From positions 36,352 through 100,351 of the forward strand of contig JANWWQ010000003.1 in NCBI GenBank assembly GCA_025055635.1: a DNA stretch of 64,000 nucleotides. Reading direction: 5' to 3'. Below, one piece after another: positions 45,625 through 53,406 of this stretch. The stretch's first letter is position 1; each line of letters begins with the position of its first letter. Both the position numbers and the translations under genes were made by a program. This DNA is from Flavobacteriales bacterium (lineage in GTDB: Bacteria; Bacteroidota; Bacteroidia; CAIKAF01). The notes below the pieces were generated by a model that worked only from the letters and a program-made list of their open reading frames with translations, was not told where the DNA came from and did no database searches.

Positions 45625-46512
45625 TTAGTTACTCAAAATAAAGTTGTAGGTTATATAACCCACTTGAATAGGTGGGGCATCAGGCTTCACATCAAACTTA
45701 CACTTTCGTGCGGCCTCTATAGCTTTTTGGTGGAGGACCTGGTTCGTGGTAGTACTGCCCCGCACACCGTCAGTGGTGGCAGCCACTACATTCCCTTGTT
45801 TATCCACAGAAATTTTCACTATTACGCGCCCCTCCTCCTGGACGTCATAATCGGGTTTAAAAATCTGACGGGGAGTCCGCCCCGTCAGTTCTATCCGAAA
45901 GCCTAAGCCGCTGCTTTGACCGGGCTGATTGCCTCCGCCCGATCCGGGGCCGGTACCTTGGGAAAAAGGCTGGTTGCCCGCTCCCCCCTGTCCTCCCCCT
46001 GGCATGCCAGAGGGGTCACCGACATTGCCAGGCCTCGCACCTGGACCTTGCCCGCCAGAGGCCCCTGGAAACAGAGCCTGTTGGTTTATTCGGGGCCGCT
46101 GAGGTTCTGGGGGGGGTGGGGCCGGACGGATAGGTTCCGCCTGGGCCTGAGTGGAAACAGGGGCCGGATTAAAGGGCTTGGGTCGCTGTTTGTTTTTCTC
46201 TTCCAGAGGAGGCTCATCCGTATGAGCCGATTTAAGAGCCTGCGTGGACTGGGGTGCGTTTTGTCCTGCAGAAGAGGCAGCTTCGGATACCGGTTGCCGT
46301 TGGGAGGGAGTGGTAGGCACGGAGCCGCTATGAAGACCGCTGGGATTATTGCCGCTTCCATCTGGAGAAATGCCCAAATCAATCATCATCCCGCCCCCAG
46401 AATCAGCGGGAGGCTCAGTCCTCATGGTAATGAAAAGAAAAAGCAAAAACAGAAGCAGATGGATGGCCACCGACACAGCCGCCCCAATACTGTCATTGCG
46501 TGTTATGTGCAT
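45625..46512 (-). CDS. TonB-like energy-transducing protein
   Basis: This 295-residue protein has one N-terminal membrane helix (VAIHLLLFLLFLFITMR), a long Pro/Gly/Gln-rich periplasm-spanning linker (about 40-200), and a C-terminal TonB-type domain (YDVQEEGRVIVKISVDKQGN, GYITYNFILSN). It forms with ExbB and ExbD, encoded just upstream, the motor that energises outer-membrane receptors. The low-complexity linker produces several antisense ORFs in the track that are not genes. Confidence 0.9.
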   Translation of the reverse strand: MHITRNDSIGAAVSVAIHLLLFLLFLFITMRTEPPADSGGGMMIDLGISPDGSGNNPSGLHSGSVPTTPSQRQPVSEAASSAGQNAPQSTQALKSAHTDEPPLEEKNKQRPKPFNPAPVSTQAQAEPIRPAPPPPEPQRPRINQQALFPGASGGQGPGARPGNVGDPSGMPGGGQGGAGNQPFSQGTGPGSGGGNQPGQSSGLGFRIELTGRTPRQIFKPDYDVQEEGRVIVKISVDKQGNVVAATTDGVRGSTTTNQVLHQKAIEAARKCKFDVKPDAPPIQVGYITYNFILSN

Positions 46513-46547
46513 GGGTATGAGTTAATACACCTAAACTTGGCAAGGGT

Positions 46548-46955
46548 TCAACGCGCAGAGGGAGGTTTAGTTACCAGCAGCATACGGTAACCATTCTGGA
46601 CGCTGACAATGTCGGCCACTTGTACGAAGAACTTATGAGGTACGTTTTCATCTACAGCCACCTCCACACGGGCTTCGGGGTTGTCGCCTAGTCTTTGCCT
46701 TAATAGCGGTCCGAGTGTTTCCGGGGTAACGGGTGTTCTGTCCAGGTACATCTGATAAGAGGCATCAATATTCACCCGCACGCGGGCTTTGGACTTTTCC
46801 TTGCTGGTAGAGCTGGGCAGGTTCAGATTGAGCACTGTGTTGGTTTTTATTAGCGTTGTCAGGATCATAAAAAAGATGAGCAACAGGAACACCAAGTCGG
46901 TCATAGAGCTCATGTTGAAGCTGGGGTTCACACGGTTGCGGGGGCGCAGATTCAT
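46548..46955 (-). CDS. exbD: ExbD/TolR-family biopolymer transport protein
   Basis: This 135-residue protein has the ExbD topology: a short basic N-terminus, one helix with the proton-carrying aspartate (MSSMTDLVFLLLIFFMILTT), and a periplasmic domain with VNIDASYQMYLDRTPV and QVADIVSVQNGYRMLLVT. It lies 12 bases after exbB and 35 before the tonB-like gene. Confidence 0.94.
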   Translation of the reverse strand: MNLRPRNRVNPSFNMSSMTDLVFLLLIFFMILTTLIKTNTVLNLNLPSSTSKEKSKARVRVNIDASYQMYLDRTPVTPETLGPLLRQRLGDNPEARVEVAVDENVPHKFFVQVADIVSVQNGYRMLLVTKPPSAR

Positions 46956-46967
46956 GGGCTTATGGAT

Positions 46968-47675
46968 TTATCGGGCAGGTTCATTAAGAACGTCCATAAA
47001 TTCAATAGCGCGAGCCTCTAAAACATTAACTACTTTCTCCACCTGAGCCACCAAAAGGTTATAGAACACATAAGCCACTATGCCCACAATCAACCCTCCT
47101 ACCGTGGTCACCATGGCTTCATAGATACCCCCGGAAAGCAGGGAAATGTTCACTTCAGGCTGGTGGCTCATGTTGTAAAGAGCTTTGATCATGCCCAGCA
47201 CCGTGCCAAGGAAACCTAGCATGGGTGCGGCTCCTGCTATGGTACCTAACAGATTAAGCCGGGCTTCCAATCGGTAGATTTCCAACTTGGCTACATTTTC
47301 TATGGCGGCACTGATATCATTCAGAGGCCGGCCGATGCGGGAAAGTCCCTTGTCTATGAGCCGGGCCACAGGGGTGTTTGTACCCTGGCAGAGTGTGCGG
47401 GCGGCTTCCAGCTTGCCGTCCAAAATGTATTGCCGAATGGTATTCATAAATTGCGGGTCGTACTGACGGGCCTTACGGATGGTAAGCAGGCGTTCTACGA
47501 AAATATAGACCGCTATTATGGATAATAAGGCGAGCGGTACCATGATGACGCCCCCTTTGAGAGTAAGTTCCCAAAGATTTAACTCCTGAACGTTGGAAGG
47601 GGACGCACTTGGAGGGATGGTCGCAAGGGTATCTACCACAGGGGGAGCGGTTTGGGCTATAAGGGAATGTAACAT
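46968..47675 (-). CDS. exbB: ExbB/TolQ/MotA-family proton channel protein
   Basis: This 235-residue protein has three helices. An N-terminal extension (IAQTAPPVVDTLATIPPSA) precedes the first helix, GGVIMVPLALLSIIAVYIFVE. A cytoplasmic loop with ENVAKLEIYRLEARLNLLGT leads into the conserved channel helices LGFLGTVLGMIKAL and EAMVTTVGGLIVGIVAYVFY. The track's version adds 66 residues that overlap nhaD in another frame; ATG 47675 is chosen. The gap to nhaD is 20 bases. Confidence 0.94.
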   Translation of the reverse strand: MLHSLIAQTAPPVVDTLATIPPSASPSNVQELNLWELTLKGGVIMVPLALLSIIAVYIFVERLLTIRKARQYDPQFMNTIRQYILDGKLEAARTLCQGTNTPVARLIDKGLSRIGRPLNDISAAIENVAKLEIYRLEARLNLLGTIAGAAPMLGFLGTVLGMIKALYNMSHQPEVNISLLSGGIYEAMVTTVGGLIVGIVAYVFYNLLVAQVEKVVNVLEARAIEFMDVLNEPAR

Positions 47676-47695
47676 TATTTGGAAGTTTAACGACT

Positions 47696-49012
47696 TTATG
47701 GAGAAATTATTTGGTTCACAGCAAAATAAGATAAAAGTCCGGCAAGATATCCTGCTAAAGCAAGGGGCGATATATTTTTCAGATACCAGCCGAAGGTAAT
47801 AGGTTCCATGCCCATCGCTGCGACGCCTGCGGCGGAACCTATGATGAGCAGACTGCCGCCTGTGCCTGCGCAATAGGCCAGTCCCTCCCAGAACAGGTCA
47901 TCCACCGGATATTCAAACATATGCTGAAAAGCCGCTACCATTGGGACGTTGTCTACAATAGCCGAAATCAGTCCCGCTATTCCGGCAAGGAAATACTTGT
48001 TGCCCAGGTGTTCTTCCAGAAAGTGGGCCGCCAGATCCAAAGAGCCGGCTGCCTCCAGAGCTCCAATAGAGAGGAGAATGCCCAGAAAGAAAAAGACGCT
48101 GGGCAGATCGATGCGCCGAAGCCCATTTTCAAAAGAATACCGCTCCGCCACACCGGGACGGGATTTATGGAGAATCTCAGTTACCACCCACAAGATTCCC
48201 ATACTCATAATTATTCCTAAATAGGGCGGCAGATGGGTCAGTGATTTAAACACGGGTACAAAAATGAGACTCAGACATCCAGTGATGAATACAATGTTTT
48301 GATCGCGTCGTGTCAGTCCGGACTCTTGAGCTCTGCTTATTACTTTATGACGGAAAAGTTTCAAATGCGGCGCGCGGCCAAGGGTTAAAACCATCAGGGG
48401 CAATAAAAGACACAATAGGGAAGGAATAAAGAGTTTCAGAATGATGTTGGAGGGTGTCACCTGTCCTCCAATCCAAAGCATTGTGGTGGTTACATCTCCG
48501 ATGGGTGACCAGGCACCGCCTGCGTTGGCCGCTACCACAATCATGCTTACTACCAGCCAGCGTTGAGGCCGGTTGGCCACCAAGTTCTTAACCAGGGAAA
48601 CCATCACGATAGTGGTGGTTAAGTTGTCTAGAACGGACGATAGGAAAAAGGTGATACCTGAGGTAATCCAAAGGAAACTAAAAAATTTCCCGGTTTTTAT
48701 GGCATCGGTCACAATGCGAAAGCCGTGGTAATGGTCCACCACTTCTACAATGGTCATGGCACAAATGAGGAAAAACAGAATGCCCGCTACATCGCCCATG
48801 TGTTCCATGAGTTGGTCTATCACAAATTCCACACGGGCCTCCTCAGCGCTCATATGACCTGAGGGCTCTACATGTCGGAAAAAAATTAAAGAGGTCCATA
48901 ATGTCACGCTCATGAGCAAGGAAATAGCTCCTTTGTTGATGTGCGTGCGGGCCTCCATGGAGATCAGGAGATATCCTATCACAAATAGGATGGCCAGAAT
49001 TATTTGAAACAT
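47696..49012 (-). CDS. nhaD: NhaD-type sodium:proton antiporter
   Basis: This 438-residue polytopic membrane protein of the ion-transporter superfamily has the NhaD hallmarks: SSVLDNLTTTIVMVSLVKNL, AANAGGAWSPIGDVTTTMLW and, near the C-terminus, ISAIVDNVPMVAAFQ and GTGGSLLIIGSAAGVAAMGM. It exchanges Na+ or Li+ for protons. Its ATG lies inside the end of the dehydrogenase gene (13-base overlap), and exbB follows, so ion antiport and the proton-driven Exb motor are co-expressed. Confidence 0.93.
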   Translation of the reverse strand: MFQIILAILFVIGYLLISMEARTHINKGAISLLMSVTLWTSLIFFRHVEPSGHMSAEEARVEFVIDQLMEHMGDVAGILFFLICAMTIVEVVDHYHGFRIVTDAIKTGKFFSFLWITSGITFFLSSVLDNLTTTIVMVSLVKNLVANRPQRWLVVSMIVVAANAGGAWSPIGDVTTTMLWIGGQVTPSNIILKLFIPSLLCLLLPLMVLTLGRAPHLKLFRHKVISRAQESGLTRRDQNIVFITGCLSLIFVPVFKSLTHLPPYLGIIMSMGILWVVTEILHKSRPGVAERYSFENGLRRIDLPSVFFFLGILLSIGALEAAGSLDLAAHFLEEHLGNKYFLAGIAGLISAIVDNVPMVAAFQHMFEYPVDDLFWEGLAYCAGTGGSLLIIGSAAGVAAMGMEPITFGWYLKNISPLALAGYLAGLLSYFAVNQIISP

Positions 49013-50250
49013 TCGGCGGGGCTATTAACCAGTCGTTTCAGAGCTAATTCATAAGATGTCTTAACAATTCCCGTGCGACTGGGATTCAAGGCATGCACTT
49101 CTTCCAAGGCTCTTCTAATTGTGTGGCTGGTGTCCTCGAAAATTGCTTTTTCCTCCAAAGGCCCAGCATCGCTCATCAGAAACGCAAATACACGGGCCAT
49201 CCCGCAGTTGGCCATAAAATCAGGTATTACAGAAACCTGACGGTCTGCGTACTCCGCTGTCGGGCCAAAGAAAATTTCCTCGTCGGCGAAGGGCACATTA
49301 GCTCCGCAGCTGATGACTTCTAGACCATGTCGGATGAGCTGTTCACACTGGGCGTGCGTGAGCAAGCGCGAGGCCGCGCAGGGCAAAAAAATGTCTGCTC
49401 CTATGGTCCAGAAATCGTGGCTGATCACTTCATAGGGAATCAATTCCGGCGCCCGAAGTCTGTTTCCCTCTCGGCTCAGAAATAGGGCCTTCACTTCGCT
49501 CTCCGAAAAGCCCTCTGGTTTAAGTAGGCCTCCACCTCTGTCCATGATTCCTACAATGCGTACACCTGATTTTGCAAGAAAAAAAGCCGCTGCAGCACCC
49601 ACATTCCCCCAACCCTGAACCAGGGCCCGCTTCCCCTCCCAATGGCCCCCCCATAGGCTGTAATAATGTTTTACAGCCTCGGCTACCCCAAATCCCGTGA
49701 TCATATCTGCAACGGTATATTGGCCTTCCGGGTTTGGGGAAAATTGAGAAGATCTTAGCACCAGTGAGACACCCTTTTGTAGCCGTTCTACCAGCCTGGT
49801 CCTTTCCGCTCCGGAAGGCCTAAAATGGCCATTTAGCACACCTTCTTGGGGGTGCAGAAGGCCCAATTCGGTGGTGATGGGAATTACTTCGTGTATTTCA
49901 TCCACATTAAGGTCGCCTCCGGTACCGTAATAGCTCTTTAGTAGGGGCAAAACCGTTTTAAACCATCTCTTAAGGACTCCTTCCTTGCGAGGGTCAGTGG
50001 GGTCAAAATTGATACCCGATTTTCCGCCACCAATCGGAGGCCCGGCCACTGTAAACTTTATTTCCATTGTTTTGGCCAGAGATTCCACCTCCCGGCGATC
50101 TAAGCCCTTTCGCATACGGGTACCCCCACCGGCTGCCCCACCGCGCAGGGAATTGATCACAACCCAACCGACAGCCTCCGTTTCGCTGTCGTGCCATTCC
50201 AACACTATCTCGGGTGGGGCGTTCTCAAATTTTTCTAGTAATGCTCTCAT
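49000..50250 (-). CDS. Glu/Leu/Phe/Val dehydrogenase family protein
   Basis: This 416-residue amino-acid dehydrogenase is distinct from the leucine dehydrogenase at 33 kb and closer in layout to glutamate dehydrogenase. It has RGGAAGGGTRMRKGL, substrate-site KFTVAGPPIGGGKSGI, GTGGDLNVDEIHEV, Rossmann ALVQGWGNVGAAAAFFLAK and a C-terminal SCGANVPFADEE. Specificity cannot be fixed by eye. A -7 box (TACTTTTG) lies 32 bases upstream of the ATG; this probably starts the dehydrogenase-nhaD-exbB-exbD-tonB run. Confidence 0.88.
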   Translation of the reverse strand: MRALLEKFENAPPEIVLEWHDSETEAVGWVVINSLRGGAAGGGTRMRKGLDRREVESLAKTMEIKFTVAGPPIGGGKSGINFDPTDPRKEGVLKRWFKTVLPLLKSYYGTGGDLNVDEIHEVIPITTELGLLHPQEGVLNGHFRPSGAERTRLVERLQKGVSLVLRSSQFSPNPEGQYTVADMITGFGVAEAVKHYYSLWGGHWEGKRALVQGWGNVGAAAAFFLAKSGVRIVGIMDRGGGLLKPEGFSESEVKALFLSREGNRLRAPELIPYEVISHDFWTIGADIFLPCAASRLLTHAQCEQLIRHGLEVISCGANVPFADEEIFFGPTAEYADRQVSVIPDFMANCGMARVFAFLMSDAGPLEEKAIFEDTSHTIRRALEEVHALNPSRTGIVKTSYELALKRLVNSPAECFK

Positions 50251-50282
50251 TAAGGAATAATCGTAAAGGTCCTGAAAGCAAA

Positions 50283-50290
50283 CAAAAGTA
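50283..50290 (-). promoter_or_regulatory. -7 promoter box for the dehydrogenase-nhaD-exb operon
   Basis: The minus strand reads TACTTTTG, 32 bases before the dehydrogenase ATG. Confidence 0.5.
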
Positions 50291-50464
50291 GTGGGATTGG
50301 TCTCAATGAAAACCTGGGGTGTTTTTTAATTAATTGGATGGACCTGTTAATAACGGTTTTCTCGCCCTTTTTCTTTGGATATGCGTTATAATCAACCCTG
50401 CTCTCATCGGATAGTTCTCCCCTCCTTGTGGGGAATAGGCTGAACCAGCATTTACCCTGGCCGG

Positions 50465-50472
50465 TATTTTTG
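50465..50472 (+). promoter_or_regulatory. -7 box directly before kynU (leaderless GTG start)
   Basis: TATTTTTG ends four bases before the GTG start of kynureninase. Transcription would begin at or within the start codon. Confidence 0.5.
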
Positions 50473-50476
50473 TTCC

Positions 50477-51763
50477 GTGAGCCGCCTTGAGAAGCTTCGT
50501 GAAAGTTGGATGCATCAAGCCCATCTAGCCGATGCTGCGGATCCTTTGAAGTGGTTAAGAGCCCACTTTCACATACCCGAAAAAGATGGCCGCCCTGTGG
50601 TTTATTTCACAGGCAATTCCCTGGGTTTACAACCCCGCAAGGCTGCTCAGTATATAGCGGAAGAGTTGGAAGCCTGGCGCACTTTAGCCGTAGATGGGCA
50701 TTTCCAAGGAAAGCGCCCCTGGTACCATTACCACACGTTCTTTTCCGAGCATCTGGCTTCGCTTTTAGGATGCCAACCCCAGGAATGTGTGGCCATGGGT
50801 TCGCTCACGGCCAACTTACACCTGCTTCTAGTGAGCTTTTACAGGCCCCAAGGTCAGAAATTTAAGATTCTCTGTGAGCAAAATCCCTTCCCTTCGGATT
50901 TGTACGCTTTCTGGTCGCAAGCGCGTTTTCACGGTTACGATCCCCAAGAAGCTGTCGTGGAACTCCCCCACAATGACATGGCGGAAGAGGAAATCGCTCA
51001 ATACATTGAATCCCTGGGTGATGAACTGGCCGTGGTCGTGTTCGGTGGAGTGCATTACCTCAGTGGGCGCTTTTTCAGGCCTGGTCCGCTGGTGCAGGCC
51101 GCCCATCGGGTGGGTGCCTTTTTTGGACTTGACTTAGCCCATGCCATAGGAAATATTCCTCTCACCCTGCATGATGATGAGGTGGATTTTGCTTGCTGGT
51201 GTTCGTACAAGTATCTTAACAGTGGCCCCGGCGCCGTGGGGGGCCTGTACGTGCATGAAAAATACGGCGGCCTTCGTGATATCCCTCGCTTTGAGGGGTG
51301 GTGGGGAACCCGATCGGATACGCGCTTCTTGATGGAACGCTCTTTTGACCCAGCCCCAGGTGCGCAGGCCTGGCAACTGAGCAATGCTCCCGTATTCAAT
51401 ATGGCAGCCCACTTGGCAGCCTTGGAGCTTTTCTCTCAGGTTGGGATAGAGGCCCTCCGCCACAAAAGCATCCAACTCACTGGCTTTTTGGAGCAAGGAT
51501 TGGATCAACTGAACGAGGCTTTACCCCATCGGTCTTTTTCGCTCTTAACCCCCCGTGATCCCGCACTCAGGGGATGTCAACTCTCTATTATTTTTGAAGA
51601 TGAAGAGACTGGTCAGCGGGTGTTCAAAACATTATTAAGCGAGGGGGTGGTCGTGGACTGGCGACAACCCCGCGTAATGCGGATGGCTCCTGTACCTTCC
51701 TATAATACATTTGAGGATGTGGCCCGCTGCCTTTGTTCTCTGGCTGATGCCCTCGTCCTTTAA
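50477..51763 (+). CDS. kynU: Kynureninase
   Basis: KynU cleaves kynurenine or 3-hydroxykynurenine in tryptophan breakdown and de novo NAD synthesis. The 428 residues have VYFTGNSLGLQPRKA, FFGLDLAHAIGNIPL, the PLP lysine in WCSYKYLNSGPGAVGG, and FEGWWGTRSDTRF. No other kynurenine-pathway gene is in the window. It uses GTG; the first internal ATG would remove part of the N-terminal helix. The polyprenyl synthase gene follows after a 14-base tandem duplication. Confidence 0.94.
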   Translation: MSRLEKLRESWMHQAHLADAADPLKWLRAHFHIPEKDGRPVVYFTGNSLGLQPRKAAQYIAEELEAWRTLAVDGHFQGKRPWYHYHTFFSEHLASLLGCQPQECVAMGSLTANLHLLLVSFYRPQGQKFKILCEQNPFPSDLYAFWSQARFHGYDPQEAVVELPHNDMAEEEIAQYIESLGDELAVVVFGGVHYLSGRFFRPGPLVQAAHRVGAFFGLDLAHAIGNIPLTLHDDEVDFACWCSYKYLNSGPGAVGGLYVHEKYGGLRDIPRFEGWWGTRSDTRFLMERSFDPAPGAQAWQLSNAPVFNMAAHLAALELFSQVGIEALRHKSIQLTGFLEQGLDQLNEALPHRSFSLLTPRDPALRGCQLSIIFEDEETGQRVFKTLLSEGVVVDWRQPRVMRMAPVPSYNTFEDVARCLCSLADALVL

Positions 51764-51770
51764 AAAATCC

Positions 51771-51798
51771 TAATAACCTCATTCTAATAACCTCATTC
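51771..51798 (+). repeat. Perfect 14-base tandem duplication before the polyprenyl synthase gene
   Basis: TAATAACCTCATTC occurs twice head to tail, the second copy ending right before the ATG. It doubles the 5' untranslated sequence between kynU and the next gene. Confidence 0.9.
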
Positions 51799-52782
51799 AT
51801 GCACCAGATTTCCCGTGAGAAAATATTCGCCTTCCTGGAGGCTTACCAACAATTCCATGATAGTATCAATTTCCGAGCTGAGCCTGCGAATTTGTACGAA
51901 CCCATCCGCTATATAATGGGATTAGGGGGTAAAAGACTACGGCCCTTGTTGGTGCTGGCGGCCTGCGATGCCGTGGGGGGGTCCTGGCGTCAGGCGCTCA
52001 GCCAGGCCTATGCAATAGAGCTGTTCCATAATTTCACTCTTGTCCACGATGACATCATGGACAAGGCTAGCCTGCGTCGGGGTCAACCCACCGTGCATTT
52101 AAAATTTGGTGAAAACTCCGCCATCCTGGCCGGTGATGCCATGGCTTTCTATTGTCAAATGTTTCTAGCTGAAGGCCTGCCGGCTCCCACGCAAGCCTAT
52201 GTTTTAAGTCTTTTCAACACCACTGCCATTCGCATTATTGAAGGTCAGCAAATGGATATGGACTTTGAAGACCGCCTTGCAGTGGATTCCGAGGATTACC
52301 TTAAAATGATTGAATACAAAACTTCGGTGCTTTTGGCCTGTGCCCTACAGATAGGAGCCGTGATCGGTGGGGCTCCTCCTGAGATGGAAAAAGCCTTCTA
52401 TAACGCAGGCCTGGGAATAGGGCTGGCCTTTCAGATTCGGGATGATATTCTGGATGCTTTTGGAGATGAGCGTTTCGGTAAAATTAAAGGTGGCGATATC
52501 CTGAATAACAAAAAGACACTCTTATACATCCTGGCCCGGGAAAATGCCTCACCCGATGATCAGCATTTGCTGGAAAAGCTTATCACGGAGCCTGATGCGG
52601 AAAAGAAAATTCATCAGACTCTTGCTGTGTTTGAACGGAGCGGCGCCCGTGTGTTGGCGGAGGAAAAGGCTAAGGCTTTTCACGAAATGGCCCTCCGGTC
52701 TCTAAACTCCCTTTCATTGCCTGTGGAAGGAAAAAACCTTCTCCTGGATATCGCCCAAATGATTTATGAGCGTCAATTTTAG
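51799..52782 (+). CDS. Polyprenyl (farnesyl/geranylgeranyl-type) diphosphate synthase
   Basis: This trans-prenyltransferase, 327 residues, condenses isopentenyl diphosphate onto allylic diphosphates. It has GLGGKRLRPLLVLA, the first Asp-rich motif LVHDDIMDKASLRRG, a QMDMDFE segment, KTSVLLACALQIGA and the second Asp-rich motif FQIRDDILDAFGD with KGGDILNNKKTLL. Product length cannot be told with certainty; quinone side chains or carotenoid precursors are likely uses. Confidence 0.93.
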   Translation: MHQISREKIFAFLEAYQQFHDSINFRAEPANLYEPIRYIMGLGGKRLRPLLVLAACDAVGGSWRQALSQAYAIELFHNFTLVHDDIMDKASLRRGQPTVHLKFGENSAILAGDAMAFYCQMFLAEGLPAPTQAYVLSLFNTTAIRIIEGQQMDMDFEDRLAVDSEDYLKMIEYKTSVLLACALQIGAVIGGAPPEMEKAFYNAGLGIGLAFQIRDDILDAFGDERFGKIKGGDILNNKKTLLYILARENASPDDQHLLEKLITEPDAEKKIHQTLAVFERSGARVLAEEKAKAFHEMALRSLNSLSLPVEGKNLLLDIAQMIYERQF

Positions 52783-52810
52783 CTGGATTTATGAATTAGG
52801 ACTTCTTTTC

Positions 52811-52818
52811 TAAATTTG
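52811..52818 (+). promoter_or_regulatory. -7 box directly before the redoxin gene
   Basis: TAAATTTG ends nine bases before the ATG. Its TTG is the false start used by the ORF track. It implies a leader of about four bases. Confidence 0.5.
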
Positions 52819-52827
52819 GTACGTCCT

Positions 52828-53406
52828 ATGGCTGCCACTCCCACTTACCTAATTCCCTTGGGCGCTCCAGCTCCTGACTTCACCTTGCCCGAACCCCTCA
52901 CCGGTCGTTTATGGAGATTCAAGGATGTAAAAGGCTCTAAAGGTACGGTGGTCGTATTCATGTGCAACCATTGTCCTTATGTACAACATATTTTAGACAA
53001 ACTGCTGGAATTAGCCCGTAAATACAAAGAGCAGGGAATTGGTTTTGTGGGTATCAATTCCAACAACGTAGAAACTCACCCCGAAGACGCTCCTGAAAAG
53101 ATGGCCGCCTTGGCCCGTGAGAAGAATTTTCCGTTCCCTTACCTTTTTGACGAAACACAAGCCGTAGCTAAGGCCTATTTTGCTGCTTGCACGCCTGATT
53201 TCAGTGTGTTTGATGCCGAAAACCGCTGCGTTTATCGGGGCCGATTCGATGCTTCCAGTCCCAAAAAAGAGGTGCCCGTCACGGGGGAAGACCTCTCAAG
53301 GGCTTTGGATGCCCTGGTTGTGGGCCAACCTGTGGACCCCCAGCAAATCCCATCCATTGGCTGTAACATCAAGTGGAAACCCGGTTATGAGCCTTATTAC
53401 TTTTGA
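52828..53406 (+). CDS. Thioredoxin-family (AhpC/TSA-like) protein
   Basis: This 192-residue redoxin has no signal peptide. The redox site is FMCNHCPYVQHIL, the CxxC of a cytosolic family often annotated as thioredoxin family protein. The AhpC/TSA-like fold continues with GIGFVGINSNNVETHPEDAP, and the C-terminus has the family's PSIGCNIKWKPG. The substrate is unknown. The last ten bases overlap the convergent M28 gene. Confidence 0.88.
   Translation: MAATPTYLIPLGAPAPDFTLPEPLTGRLWRFKDVKGSKGTVVVFMCNHCPYVQHILDKLLELARKYKEQGIGFVGINSNNVETHPEDAPEKMAALAREKNFPFPYLFDETQAVAKAYFAACTPDFSVFDAENRCVYRGRFDASSPKKEVPVTGEDLSRALDALVVGQPVDPQQIPSIGCNIKWKPGYEPYYF

Noticed and set aside
45916-46590. Plus-strand ORF of 224 residues
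   Set aside because: It is antisense to the TonB-like linker and exbD; the Arg/Gly-rich composition follows from the opposite strand's Pro/Gly codons.
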